Shown here: piece by piece, positions 17,795 through 26,779 of the stretch
Layout: every line of letters begins with the position of its first letter
Numbering within the stretch: the first letter of the stretch is position 1
Assembly (NCBI RefSeq): GCF_000498355.1
Contig: NZ_AVSV01000021.1
Coordinates: 1 to 60,374, forward strand
Length of the DNA stretch: 60,374 nucleotides
Reading direction: 5' to 3'
Source of the DNA: Clostridium sp. Ade.TY
GTDB taxonomy: Bacteria; Bacillota; Clostridia; Clostridiales; Clostridiaceae
The notes under the pieces: model-generated
The model's input: the letters and a program-made list of their open reading frames with translations, nothing else
Databases searched by the model: none
What the model was told of the DNA's origin: nothing
Translations under genes and position numbers: made by a program

Positions 17795-18808
17795 ATGAAA
17801 GTAGAAGGAGTAATAATTCCAGAAGATTACAAAAGTAAAACAACACTAATTGAAACAGAAATGCATATAAAAAGTATTAAGGATTTCTTTGAGAAGAATT
17901 TGGCTGATAAGTTAAATTTAATAAGAGTTTCTGCACCGCTTTTTGTTGATGTAAAATCAGGATTAAATGATAATTTAAATGGAGTAGAAAGACCAGTTAA
18001 ATTTGATGTTTTAGCAACTAATGAAGATGTTGAAATAGTACATTCACTTGCAAAGTGGAAGAGAATGAGTTTACATAGATATAAATTTCCAGTTGGAAAA
18101 GGTTTATATGCTGATATGAATGCTATAAGAAGAGATGAGGATCTTGATAATATACATTCAATTTATGTAGACCAATGGGATTGGGAACTTATAATGAATA
18201 AAGAAGATAGAAACTTAGAGTTTTTGCAAAGTGTAGTTAAAAAAATATATAGTGTATTTAAAGATACAGAGAAGTATGTTAAAGAAAATCTTTTAGATAT
18301 TGAAGAAGAATTGCCAGAAGAAATATTTTTTGTAACATCACAACAATTAGAAGATATGTATAAAGATTTATCGCCTAAGGAAAGAGAAAATGCTATATGT
18401 AAGGATAAAGGGGCAGTCTTTATAATGCAAATAGGAGATAAGCTAAATTCTGGAGAAAAACATGATGGAAGAGCACCAGATTATGATGATTGGAAATTAA
18501 ATGGAGATATATTATTTTGGAATAAAATATTAGACAGTGCTATTGAATTGTCTTCTATGGGAATAAGAGTAGATGAAAAATCTTTAAGTCGTCAGTTAAA
18601 TGAAGCTGGTTGTGAAGAAAGAAAAGAACTAGATTTCCATAAATCATTATTAAATGGAGAATTACCTCAAACTATAGGTGGTGGAATTGGACAATCAAGA
18701 ATATGTATGTATTTCTTAAGAAAGGCTCATATTGGAGAAGTTCAAGCATCAGTTTGGGATGAAAAAAATTATAAAATTTGCAGTGAAAATGGAATAGAAT
18801 TATTATAA
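17795..18808 (+). CDS. asnA: aspartate-ammonia ligase
   Basis: AsnA makes asparagine from aspartate, ammonia and ATP. The start is ATG 17795 after AAAGGAGGGC, giving 337 residues, the family length; 13 in-frame codons upstream lie before the ribosome site. The class II aminoacyl-tRNA-synthetase-like catalytic fold is recognisable from RPVKFDV, the MNAIRRDE motif, YVDQWDWE, and the C-terminal [14 protein letters not shown]. The gene is monocistronic. Upstream leader sequence is short and shows no T-box. Confidence 0.96.
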   Translation: MKVEGVIIPEDYKSKTTLIETEMHIKSIKDFFEKNLADKLNLIRVSAPLFVDVKSGLNDNLNGVERPVKFDVLATNEDVEIVHSLAKWKRMSLHRYKFPVGKGLYADMNAIRRDEDLDNIHSIYVDQWDWELIMNKEDRNLEFLQSVVKKIYSVFKDTEKYVKENLLDIEEELPEEIFFVTSQQLEDMYKDLSPKERENAICKDKGAVFIMQIGDKLNSGEKHDGRAPDYDDWKLNGDILFWNKILDSAIELSSMGIRVDEKSLSRQLNEAGCEERKELDFHKSLLNGELPQTIGGGIGQSRICMYFLRKAHIGEVQASVWDEKNYKICSENGIELL

Positions 18809-18845
18809 ACAAATAGGACTACAAAATTGTAGTCCTATTTGTTTA
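18807..18845. terminator. asnA terminator
   Basis: The asnA stop overlaps an 18-bp perfect stem, AAACAAATAGGACTACAA with its complement, then TATATTT. Confidence 0.75.
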
Positions 18846-18934
18846 TATTTAAGTTTAATTAATAAAAGTTAATGTTTGAATATATTAGAATTTAATAGTC
18901 AATAATACAAACATAATATTAAAGAAAGGAAAGT

Positions 18935-18955
18935 ATGAATTTGTATCATACATAA
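18935..18955 (+). CDS. six-codon upstream minicistron
   Basis: ATG 18935 follows GAAAGGAAAG, the only good ribosome site here, and encodes MNLYHT then TAA. The stop lies 5 bp before the ATG of the nuclease gene, which has no ribosome site of its own. This fits translational coupling by reinitiation. Confidence 0.35.
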   Translation: MNLYHT

Positions 18956-18960
18956 GTATT

Positions 18961-19551
18961 ATGAGGCTTTTAAATATTTTAATAATTTTTATTATGATAA
19001 TGGTTGTTATAAAGTCTATAACTCCATTAATAAATAAGATGGTTACACTTGAAGATGAAAAAGTTAAATTTAAAATGAAAGTTAAAAAAGAAAGTATAAA
19101 TAATATGACTGGACTTGAATTTGAATCTTTTTCAGCATGGTTTTTTGAAGAAGTATATGGGTTTAATGATATAGTTATTACACAAGCAACGAATGATGGT
19201 GGCGTTGATTTAATTATGACAGATAATAATGGAGAAAAAATATATGTTGAGTGTAAAAGATATAATAAATTTAAAAGGGCTAGTAAATATGAATTTAATG
19301 AAGATGAGGAATATGACTTTATAATTGGAAGAGAGATATGCCAGAAATTAGTTGGTGCAATGACCTTAAATAATATAAAAAAGGGAATAATAATGACTAC
19401 TGGAGATATTAATAAAAATGCTCTTAATTACGTAGAAAAATTAAGAGAAAATAGTGGTGTAGACATAAAATTTATAACAATGGAAGAAATAATAGAAGGA
19501 TTTGAAAAAGTACAAGAAGATTTGGATTATTCAATTGAAGTTGAAATATAA
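18961..19551 (+). CDS. membrane-anchored Mrr-like restriction endonuclease-fold protein
   Basis: The 196-residue protein starts with a hydrophobic segment (about 4-22), so the nuclease domain is tethered to the membrane. The Mrr_cat domain (about 48-165) has the PD-(D/E)xK core: Asp83 in GGVDLI and Glu97-Cys-Lys99 in VECKRY, preceded by GLEFESFSAWFF. Related domains cleave DNA (type IV restriction) or act in DNA repair or uptake. No methylase or helicase partner is adjacent. The ATG lacks a clear ribosome site and follows a 6-codon minicistron. Function is inferred from fold only. Confidence 0.75.
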   Translation: MRLLNILIIFIMIMVVIKSITPLINKMVTLEDEKVKFKMKVKKESINNMTGLEFESFSAWFFEEVYGFNDIVITQATNDGGVDLIMTDNNGEKIYVECKRYNKFKRASKYEFNEDEEYDFIIGREICQKLVGAMTLNNIKKGIIMTTGDINKNALNYVEKLRENSGVDIKFITMEEIIEGFEKVQEDLDYSIEVEI

Positions 19552-19585
19552 GAGGATATAAATTAATTTATATCCTCTTATTTGT
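19549..19585. terminator. bidirectional terminator
   Basis: TAAGAGGATATAAAT and ATTTATATCCTCTTA pair around TA, between the convergent nuclease and birA genes. Confidence 0.85.
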
Positions 19586-19593
19586 ATTTAAAA

Positions 19594-20556
19594 TTAATTT
19601 TTAAATGTTATTTCACCACTTATAACCTTTTTTATATTTCCATTTGAATCTTTTATTATTAATTCACCAAAGTCATCTATGCCAAGACAAGTAACCTTTT
19701 CTTCTTTTCGTAAAGTTATTAATGTTGCTTCTTTATTAATTAACATAGAATTGTTTTTACAAATTTTTATTACTTCAGATAAATCATTATTATTTATGAA
19801 GTTATTATATAAGAATTCAAAGTTATTTAGAAATTTAGCTAAAATTTCAGATTTATTAAATTCAGTATTTTTCTCTAATAATAAAGATGTAGCTGTATTT
19901 AAGTCATTTGTAAAGTCTTTTTCATTAATATTTATATTAATACCTAATCCAACTATAATATAATTAATTTTGTCCATATCAGCATTCATTGTAGTTAATA
20001 TGCCACAAACTTTTTTATTATTTATATAAATATCATTTGGCCATTTAATTTTACATTGTATATTAAGATTTAATAGAACTTTTACCATAGCTGCAACTGT
20101 TATTAATGTTATTTTGTTACCTTCGTTTGGAGAAATGTTTGGTTTAAGCACAAAGGACATCCAAAGTCCACCTAAGGGAGATTGCCACTGTCTATTAAAT
20201 CTACCAGTTCCATTAGTTTGAGTTTCAGAAACTATTACTAAACCATCTTCACAATTATTTTGAGCTAAATCTTTTGCAACTAAATTTGTTGATGTTACTT
20301 CTTTATAATGTAATAAATTTCTACCAATAAATTTTGTGTTTAATAGCTTGTTCACTATTTCTATATTTAATGTGTCAGGAGATTTTATTAATTTATATCC
20401 TTTATTTCTAATAGCATCAATTAAATAGCCTTCTTTTTTTAATGAATTTATATGTTTCCATATAGAGTTTCTAGATACACCTAAAAGATTACTTATATAT
20501 TCACCAGAAATATAATCATCGGTAGATAATAATAAGTCTAATATTTTATTTTTCAT
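19594..20556 (-). CDS. birA: biotin-[acetyl-CoA-carboxylase] ligase / biotin repressor
   Basis: This 320-residue bifunctional BirA activates biotin as biotinyl-AMP and attaches it to carrier proteins; the N-terminal winged helix (about 1-60, with YISGEYISNLLGVSRNSIWKH) lets it repress biotin genes. The biotin/ATP loop is TNGTGRFNRQW, and KWPNDIY supplies the catalytic lysine. The C-terminal SH3-like domain is present. I start at the ATG after TTGGAGGCA; a TTG four codons upstream overlaps that site. Confidence 0.93.
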   Translation of the reverse strand: MKNKILDLLLSTDDYISGEYISNLLGVSRNSIWKHINSLKKEGYLIDAIRNKGYKLIKSPDTLNIEIVNKLLNTKFIGRNLLHYKEVTSTNLVAKDLAQNNCEDGLVIVSETQTNGTGRFNRQWQSPLGGLWMSFVLKPNISPNEGNKITLITVAAMVKVLLNLNIQCKIKWPNDIYINNKKVCGILTTMNADMDKINYIIVGLGINININEKDFTNDLNTATSLLLEKNTEFNKSEILAKFLNNFEFLYNNFINNNDLSEVIKICKNNSMLINKEATLITLRKEEKVTCLGIDDFGELIIKDSNGNIKKVISGEITFKN

Positions 20557-20807
20557 AATTGCCTCCAAGGAAAAATTTTTTATTAATTATATTATAGACA
20601 AAAAATGAGTAAAATAATAAAAAAAGTAGCTTAAAAATAATAAAAACAAATAAATTTTAATAGAAATGTAATTTTATAAGTGCGAATATACTGGTTTTAT
20701 GTCAAAAAGTCTATTATAATGTTATTAGTTAACTGAAATTAACAAAATATTAATTTAATAAAAATTATTTTTAAGAAAAATTCTTAAATTTTTTAGGGAG
20801 GTAAAAT

Positions 20808-22187
20808 ATGCAACAAAAGGGAGATAAGAAAAAAGCAAATTCTACTGAAAAAAAGAAAATGTCTAAAAAGAAAAAGGTATTACTTTCAGTTGGAATTGTA
20901 TTTCTTCTTATTATACTAGGAGTTGGTGGAGCTTATATGTATATAAGGGGTCAAATCTACCAAGGAAATCCTAATGGAGAAGAAGTAACTTATGAAGAGC
21001 AACCAGGCATTACAAACATACTACTTATAGGAACTGATGCTCGTAAGTTAGATGAAGCTGCAAGAGCTGATGCTATTATTATTGCAACAATTGATAACAA
21101 TAATAAAAAGTTAAAGCTTACTTCAATTATGAGAGATACTTTAGTAAATATACCAGGTCATGGAGAACAAAAAATAAATGCTGCACTAGCATTTGGTGGA
21201 CCAGATTTATTAATGAAGACAATAAAAGAGAATTTCAATTTATCATTAAATAAATATGTAATGGTTAACTTTAATGGATTTACATCAATTATTGATGCTG
21301 TTGGTGGCATTGATGTAGATGTACATGAGTATGAAATAAAAGAGTTAAATAAATTTATTGGAGAATATGAAAAGGTAAAATCTCCTAAGATAGAAAAACC
21401 AGGAATGCAACACTTAGATGGTCAGCAAGCTTTAGCTTATGCAAGAATAAGAAAAGTTGGTGATGGAGATTATGAAAGAACAGAAAGACAAAGAAGGGTA
21501 ATAGATTTAGTAACACAAAAGTTTAAAGATTTAAGCGTTATTAAATATCCATCAGTTATGGGAGAGTTATTACCATATGTAAAGACTAATATAGAACCAG
21601 CTATGATATTAAATTATGCATATACTGTTTCTAAATTTCCAAGTCTTAAATTTGAACAATTAAGAGTTCCTGTAAGTGAAGATATTTCATGGGGAGGACT
21701 TTATAAAGATAAAGGTTGGGTTTTAATTATAGATAAAGAACAAAATGCTAAAATAATGGATGACTTTATATTTAATAATAAGAAACCAACAAAAGATAGT
21801 TATAGTGTGGATGTGTGGAAATCTAAGCTTCAAGAATATATGGGAGCTAATGAGGAACATATTAAAGATAATGGACCTCTTCAAGAAAAAGATGAGGATT
21901 ATATTCCACCTACTAATAATTCAAAAACAGAAATAAAACCAAATAACAATGGAAGTGGAAGTGGAAACTCAAATAGTTCAAGTTCTAATAACCAAAGTAA
22001 ACCAAAACCACAACCAAAACCAGAGAAGCCAAAACCACAACCAGAACCGGAGAAACCAAAACCACAACCAGAACCGGAGAAACCAAAACCACAACCAGAG
22101 AAACCAAAACCAGAACCAGAGAAACCACAGCCAGAACCAGAGAAACCATCAAATTCAGAACAAAATACTTCAAACAGTAATAAATAA
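20808..22187 (+). CDS. LytR-CpsA-Psr (LCP) family cell-wall glycopolymer ligase
   Basis: LCP enzymes transfer teichoic acids or capsule onto peptidoglycan. The 459-residue protein has a Lys-rich cytoplasmic start, one membrane span (about 25-46) and an extracellular LCP domain (about 65-300). Core motifs are NILLIGTDAR, ADAIIIATID, SIMRDTLVNIPG and ALAYARIRKVGDGDYERTER. The tail (about 385-459) is low-complexity, with repeated EKPKPQPEP units between Ser/Asn-rich segments, which could span or bind the wall. TAGGGAGGT precedes ATG 20808. It is monocistronic. Confidence 0.9.
   Translation: MQQKGDKKKANSTEKKKMSKKKKVLLSVGIVFLLIILGVGGAYMYIRGQIYQGNPNGEEVTYEEQPGITNILLIGTDARKLDEAARADAIIIATIDNNNKKLKLTSIMRDTLVNIPGHGEQKINAALAFGGPDLLMKTIKENFNLSLNKYVMVNFNGFTSIIDAVGGIDVDVHEYEIKELNKFIGEYEKVKSPKIEKPGMQHLDGQQALAYARIRKVGDGDYERTERQRRVIDLVTQKFKDLSVIKYPSVMGELLPYVKTNIEPAMILNYAYTVSKFPSLKFEQLRVPVSEDISWGGLYKDKGWVLIIDKEQNAKIMDDFIFNNKKPTKDSYSVDVWKSKLQEYMGANEEHIKDNGPLQEKDEDYIPPTNNSKTEIKPNNNGSGSGNSNSSSSNNQSKPKPQPKPEKPKPQPEPEKPKPQPEPEKPKPQPEKPKPEPEKPQPEPEKPSNSEQNTSNSNK
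22005..22147 (+). repeat. in-frame Pro/Lys/Glu-coding tandem repeat
   Basis: Units of about 24-27 bp (core CCAGAGAAACCAAAACCACA, with variants carrying CCGGAG) repeat six or seven times. They encode the EKPKPQPEP wall-spanning tail of the LCP protein. Such arrays change length by slippage. Confidence 0.85.
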
Positions 22188-22205
22188 TAAACTTTATTAT
22201 AATAA

Positions 22206-22242
22206 ACAAGACACGGCTTATTTTTAAAAGCTGTGTTTTGTG
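22206..22242 (+). terminator. LCP gene terminator
   Basis: ACACGGCTT pairs with AAGCTGTGT (one G-T wobble), followed by TTTGTGTT. Confidence 0.65.
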
Positions 22243-22278
22243 TTATAATACTATAAAATGGAAAAAGGAGAATTTTAG

Positions 22279-22923
22279 ATGGAGTTTTTATTAGGTAAAA
22301 TAATGATGCTACCTGCTATACTTATAGGTTTTACATTTCATGAATATGCTCATGCTAAGATGGCAGATAAGCTTGGAGATAAAACACCAAGATTCCAAGG
22401 AAGACTTACATTAAATCCTATTGATCATTTAGATCCTATAGGTACTTTATGTATATTGTTTTTTGGAATAGGGTGGGCAAAACCTGTACAAGTTAATCCA
22501 TCAGCTTTTAAAAATTATTATAAAGATGATTTAAAGGTAAGTTTAGCTGGTCCTATTGCAAATTTAATAGTAGCATTCTTTGGAATGATATTATACACTT
22601 TAATTTTCATATTAGGTACTTCAGGAGTATTAGGAGGAACTTTATTTTCAGTTCTTTTTAATATGGCATCTCAAATAGTGTGGTTAAATGTAGTATTATT
22701 TGTATTTAACTTATTACCACTTCCAGGACTAGATGGATTTAGTATACTTAGAGATTTAAGTCCAAAACATTTCTATAAAATATCAGATAATATTTATAGA
22801 TATCAATTTATAATATTTTTAGCTGTAATATTCTTTGCAGGTCCTATAATTAGAATACCAGCAAATTTTATAATGAATTTATTATCAAGTATTGTAGGAA
22901 CAGTATTTGGATTCTTTTTTTAA
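22279..22923 (+). CDS. site-2-protease family (M50) membrane metalloprotease
   Basis: This 214-residue polytopic protein has about five to six membrane segments. The zinc-site HEYAH (His21, Glu22, His25) lies in the first helix, and the third-ligand motif NLLPLPGLDG (Asp152) in a later one. No PDZ domain is present, unlike RseP, so it belongs to the short YwhC-like group of unknown substrate. GGAGAATTTTAG precedes ATG 22279. It is monocistronic and convergent to the Ppx/GppA-HD gene. Confidence 0.88.
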   Translation: MEFLLGKIMMLPAILIGFTFHEYAHAKMADKLGDKTPRFQGRLTLNPIDHLDPIGTLCILFFGIGWAKPVQVNPSAFKNYYKDDLKVSLAGPIANLIVAFFGMILYTLIFILGTSGVLGGTLFSVLFNMASQIVWLNVVLFVFNLLPLPGLDGFSILRDLSPKHFYKISDNIYRYQFIIFLAVIFFAGPIIRIPANFIMNLLSSIVGTVFGFFF

Positions 22924-22963
22924 AAAAACAGTTAGCAAAATAAAATTTGCTAACTGTTTTTAT
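22922..22963. terminator. bidirectional terminator
   Basis: AAAAACAGTTAGCAAA pairs with TTTGCTAACTGTTTTT between convergent genes. Confidence 0.9.
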
Positions 22964-22964
22964 A

Positions 22965-24476
22965 TTAATCTACTTTTTCAATTATTAATTCTTTGCCATA
23001 TATTTGTTTAAAGGAATATGCACTTCTCATTGCTTGACGAATTTCTAATTCTAAATCAAGTGATGATTTTAATTTAAGTACAACAGAATCAGGTAAAATA
23101 TCAACTATTAATTCTTTAACAGCACCACCTAGACTTCTATCTAAACTTTCAGCAATTTTTATTATAGAACCTAAATATTCTATTGCATTAATATCTATTC
23201 TATTTATTATAGAACTAAATTGCGGATATGGCATATGATAGGAATTATTTCTATGAGATGCAGCAACAGTAGCACTTATTAATAAATCTTTATGACTAAG
23301 ACCATTTATAGATGAATTTAATATAATATAAAAGCTATGCTTATGATGATTATAATAATCTATACTTATGCCACAATCATGTAACAATGCTGCAGTTTTT
23401 AATATTTTTTTATAATTATCATCTAGTTTATGAATAGGCTTTAAATTATCAAATAAATTCATTGCAATATCATAAACATTTTTGGCATGATTTTTATTTA
23501 TATTAAGTTTATTCATTATACCTTTTATACTAAATATAAGCATATTTTTTTCATAATCGTAATGTTCATCTATATACTTATACATAATACCTTCACTAAG
23601 ATCTTTAGATGAAGTTGTTAAATTTGTTATATTACTATATTTTTGTAAATTTTTTAAAATACAAAGTCCTGAAACAATTATATCAGCACGTTCGTGAGGT
23701 AGTCCATAAACTTGATAACGTTGTTTTAAGCATTTACATTTTAATAGGTTATATATTTCTTGTACATCTATATCAGTTAAGTTATAGTTATGTTCTATAT
23801 CAAGAGGATAACGCTTTCTATATCTATCTATTTTACCAAGGCATTTAATAGTTCCTCCAACACCAACTATAGATGGTGAGTCACATTCTTTAAGCCATTT
23901 ACATTCTTCTAAACAATCCATAACTTTATTTTTAGCTGATTCAATATTTTGATTTAGTATTCTATCATGTAATTCATATTCGTATGTAAGATTTAAAGTA
24001 CCTATAGGCATTGAATGGCATTCTTTTATTTCACCATCTTTAACCCAGGCTAAATGAGTTGATAATCCTTCTATATCAACTAAAAGGTAATTATCAAAGT
24101 AAGTAGTATTAGAAATTCCTAAGAAATTAAAATAAATTTCTTTTTCAATATCTAATATATTTACATCTATATCTAATTCTTTTTTTATTAAATCAAAAAG
24201 TATAGTGCTGTTTGAAGCATTCATAAAATCTTCAGTAGCAATAGCTATTATTTTTTCAGCACATGATATTTTGCACATAGATTTAAATGTTCTTAAAGTT
24301 GATAGGGCAGTATTTAATTTATCTGATGATATTTCGTTTCCATATACTAAATCTTGGCATAATCTAATTGATGTTTTTAATTCATCAATCGGTCTAAAAT
24401 AACCATCATCTTCAACTTCATTTAATGTTAATGTAACTGAGTTAGCACCTATTTCAATAACACCAATTCTTCTCAT
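22965..24476 (-). CDS. Ppx/GppA phosphatase with C-terminal HD domain
   Basis: This 503-residue protein combines an actin-like Ppx/GppA domain (about 1-300; opening GVIEIGANSVTL, with GVGGTIKCL later) and an HD-type domain (about 320-500; His-Asp in ALLHDCGIS). Family members hydrolyse polyphosphate chains or pppGpp; the HD part can add phosphohydrolase activity. In the usual opening motif DxGSNS the Asp-Gly-Ser is replaced by Glu-Ile-Gly-Ala-Asn-Ser, a variant also used by some clostridial forms. AAGGAG precedes the ATG. Which substrate it uses is not decidable here. Confidence 0.85.
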   Translation of the reverse strand: MRRIGVIEIGANSVTLTLNEVEDDGYFRPIDELKTSIRLCQDLVYGNEISSDKLNTALSTLRTFKSMCKISCAEKIIAIATEDFMNASNSTILFDLIKKELDIDVNILDIEKEIYFNFLGISNTTYFDNYLLVDIEGLSTHLAWVKDGEIKECHSMPIGTLNLTYEYELHDRILNQNIESAKNKVMDCLEECKWLKECDSPSIVGVGGTIKCLGKIDRYRKRYPLDIEHNYNLTDIDVQEIYNLLKCKCLKQRYQVYGLPHERADIIVSGLCILKNLQKYSNITNLTTSSKDLSEGIMYKYIDEHYDYEKNMLIFSIKGIMNKLNINKNHAKNVYDIAMNLFDNLKPIHKLDDNYKKILKTAALLHDCGISIDYYNHHKHSFYIILNSSINGLSHKDLLISATVAASHRNNSYHMPYPQFSSIINRIDINAIEYLGSIIKIAESLDRSLGGAVKELIVDILPDSVVLKLKSSLDLELEIRQAMRSAYSFKQIYGKELIIEKVD

Positions 24477-24576
24477 AATAAACTCCTTAAATAATAAATT
24501 TTACATATAATTATATAGTATACATTATACAACATTTTTTTATTATATGTTATAAATAAGAATATTTAACTATTTG

Positions 24577-24606
24577 TTGACATTATTATAATTATGTATG
24601 TATAAT
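24577..24606 (+). promoter_or_regulatory. argS T-box promoter
   Basis: TTGACA (24577-24582), 18 bp and TATAAT (24601-24606) place the start of transcription near 24613, immediately before the T-box leader. Confidence 0.75.
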
Positions 24607-24612
24607 ATAATG

Positions 24613-24874
24613 AAAGAAAGTAAAATATAAATTCAGTGAAGAGGAGAGTAGAGTAATCGATTCTTTTAGCGAACAAGGGATTTGGTGTAAGCCTTGTAGA
24701 TAGATTATTTGAAGAGAGCCTTGGAGAAGCACCTGAAATGAGTAAGGATTGCCGCAAATTCAAACTATTTGCGTTAACAAAAAAAGAGTGGCATTACTTT
24801 ATGCAAAAAGAGTGGTACCGCGGAAATTTTATGATATTATTCCGTCTCTTATTTTATATAAGAGGCGGTTTTTT
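24613..24874 (+). promoter_or_regulatory. T-box riboswitch (tRNA-Arg responsive)
   Basis: The leader has the T-box order. Stem I includes the AGTA specifier-loop motif near 24648 and the GTGTAAGCC distal part. Stem II is CGCAAAT/ATTTGCG (24753-24773). Stem III is GCAT/ATGC near 24791-24804. The T-box sequence GAGTGGTACCGCGG is at 24810-24823, and the terminator CCGTCTCTT/AAGAGGCGG plus T6 at 24842-24874. An AGA (Arg) triplet in TTTGAAGAGAGCC sits where the specifier is expected, matching downstream argS; that codon assignment is tentative. Uncharged tRNA-Arg would favour antitermination. Confidence 0.93.
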
Positions 24875-24908
24875 ATATTTTACGGGAAATATTAAGGAGG
24901 AACAGAAA

Positions 24909-26603
24909 ATGGATTATAAACAAATAATAGCAGAATTAATAAGCAAGCATGTTGATTTAGATGTAGAAACAATAAAAAAACTTATAGAAATACCACCAAA
25001 GTCAGATATGGGAGATTACGCTTTTCCTTGCTTCCAATTAGCAAAAGTTATGAGAAAAGCTCCAAATATGATAGCTGAAGAATTAGCTTCAAAGTTAGAT
25101 AAAGAGGGTTTTGAAAAAATAACAAGTTTAGGACCATATGTTAACTTTTTTGTAGATAAAGCTTCATTTACTAAAACTACAATAGAAACAGTATTAGAAG
25201 AAGGAGACAAATATGGTAGCTCAAATATTGGAGAAGGAAAAACTGTATGTGTTGAATATTCATCACCAAATATAGCAAAACCTTTCCACGTAGGACATCT
25301 TTTCTCAACTTCAATAGGTAACTCACTTTATAAGTTATTCAAAGAAGAAGGATATAATGTAGTTGGAATAAATCACTTAGGAGACTGGGGTACTCAGTTT
25401 GGTAAACTTATAGCAGCTTATAATAGATGGGTTGATGAAGAAGCTTTAGAAAAAGATCCAATTGGAGAATTATTAAGAATATATGTTAAATTCCATGATG
25501 AAGCAGAAAAAAATCCAGCATTAGTTGATGAAGGAAGAATGCACTTTAAGAGACTAGAAGATGGTGAACCAGAAGAAACAGCACTTTGGGAAAGATTTAG
25601 AGAATTAAGCTTAAAAGAATTTAATAGAGTATATGATCTTTTAGGAATTCAATTTGATTCATTAGCTGGTGAAGCATTCTACAATGATAAGATGCAAGTT
25701 ATAATTGATGAATTAAGAGATAAAAATTTACTAACTGAAAGTAATGGAGCTCAAGTTGTTATGCTTGATGAATATAATATGCCACCTTGTATAATATTAA
25801 AAGGTGATGGAGCTACTATATATGCAACAAGAGATTTAGCTGCTGCAAACTACAGAAAGAATACTTATGATTTCTATAAATCAATATATGTAGTTGGAAC
25901 ACCACAAGCATTACACTTTAAACAATTCTTCAAAGTATTAGAGCTTGCTGGAAAAGATTGGTCTAATGATTGTGTACACGTAGGATTTGGATTAGTTAAG
26001 TTTAAAGATGGTGGAATGTCAACAAGAAAAGGTAAAGTAATTCTTTTAGACGAATTATTAAATGAAGCTGTATCTAAAACTTTAGAAGTTATAAATGAAA
26101 AAAATCCAGATTTAGAAAATAAAGAAGAAGTTGCTAAGAAGATTGGTATCGGAGCAGTTGTATTTACTTACCTTAAAAATTCAAGAGAAAAAGATATTAT
26201 ATTTGATTGGAAAGAAATACTTTCATTTGAAGGAGAAACTGGTCCATATGTTCAATATTCATATGCAAGAGGAAATAGTATATTAGAAAGAGCTTCAGAT
26301 GTTGATTTAACTAATGTTGATTACAGTAAGTTAAATTCAAAAGAAGAATTTGAATTAATAAAGGCATTAGAAGTATTTAAGAAAAATATACATTCAGCAA
26401 TAGAAAAGCTTGAACCATCAGTTATTTCAAGATATGTAATAGAAGTTGCAAAACTATTTAATAAATTCTACAATGCTCATTCAGTGTTAAATTTAGAAGA
26501 TGAAGAACTTAAAAAAGCAAGACTTAGCTTAGTTAAAGCGAGCTTACAAGTTATTAAAAATGGATTAGCTCTATTAGGAATAGATGTTGTAGATAAAATG
26601 TAA
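24909..26603 (+). CDS. argS: arginyl-tRNA synthetase
   Basis: ArgS charges tRNA-Arg. The start is ATG 24909, after TTAAGGAGGAACAG, giving 564 residues; reading further upstream in frame only translates the T-box. The class I HIGH motif is PFHVGHL within [12 protein letters not shown], and the KMSKS region is the degenerate [10 protein letters not shown], usual for ArgRS. The N-terminal Add-1 domain and the C-terminal DALR anticodon-binding domain (about 445-564) are complete. Transcription is controlled by the T-box. Confidence 0.97.
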   Translation: MDYKQIIAELISKHVDLDVETIKKLIEIPPKSDMGDYAFPCFQLAKVMRKAPNMIAEELASKLDKEGFEKITSLGPYVNFFVDKASFTKTTIETVLEEGDKYGSSNIGEGKTVCVEYSSPNIAKPFHVGHLFSTSIGNSLYKLFKEEGYNVVGINHLGDWGTQFGKLIAAYNRWVDEEALEKDPIGELLRIYVKFHDEAEKNPALVDEGRMHFKRLEDGEPEETALWERFRELSLKEFNRVYDLLGIQFDSLAGEAFYNDKMQVIIDELRDKNLLTESNGAQVVMLDEYNMPPCIILKGDGATIYATRDLAAANYRKNTYDFYKSIYVVGTPQALHFKQFFKVLELAGKDWSNDCVHVGFGLVKFKDGGMSTRKGKVILLDELLNEAVSKTLEVINEKNPDLENKEEVAKKIGIGAVVFTYLKNSREKDIIFDWKEILSFEGETGPYVQYSYARGNSILERASDVDLTNVDYSKLNSKEEFELIKALEVFKKNIHSAIEKLEPSVISRYVIEVAKLFNKFYNAHSVLNLEDEELKKARLSLVKASLQVIKNGLALLGIDVVDKM

Positions 26604-26615
26604 TAAATACTATAT

Positions 26616-26653
26616 AAAAAGCTAGGGAATATGTTATATTCTCTAGCTTTTTT
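26616..26653 (+). terminator. argS terminator
   Basis: AAAAAGCTAG pairs with CTAGCTTTTTT, extended by an imperfect inner stem. Confidence 0.8.
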
Positions 26654-26779
26654 ACAAAAATATTTAAACTATTTTAATATTGTTTTATATATGTAAAGTT
26701 TTTATTATTTAAGAATTTTACAGAGAAAATGTGGTATAATTTAAAATATTTGATAGTGTATTAAGAGGAGGTGAATTAT

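Noticed and set aside
22005..22147. Possible CRISPR array or noncoding satellite
   Set aside because: Repeats are in frame with the LCP gene, have no unique spacers, and encode a Pro-rich tail.
21985..22209. Minus-strand hydrophobic reading frame (Val/Leu-rich) over the LCP tail
   Set aside because: It is the reverse complement of the Pro/Lys/Glu repeat, with no ribosome site; repeat-derived shadow.
24738..24908. Extended N-terminus of ArgRS (57 extra codons)
   Set aside because: The segment is the T-box leader including its terminator; the ribosome site is directly before ATG 24909.
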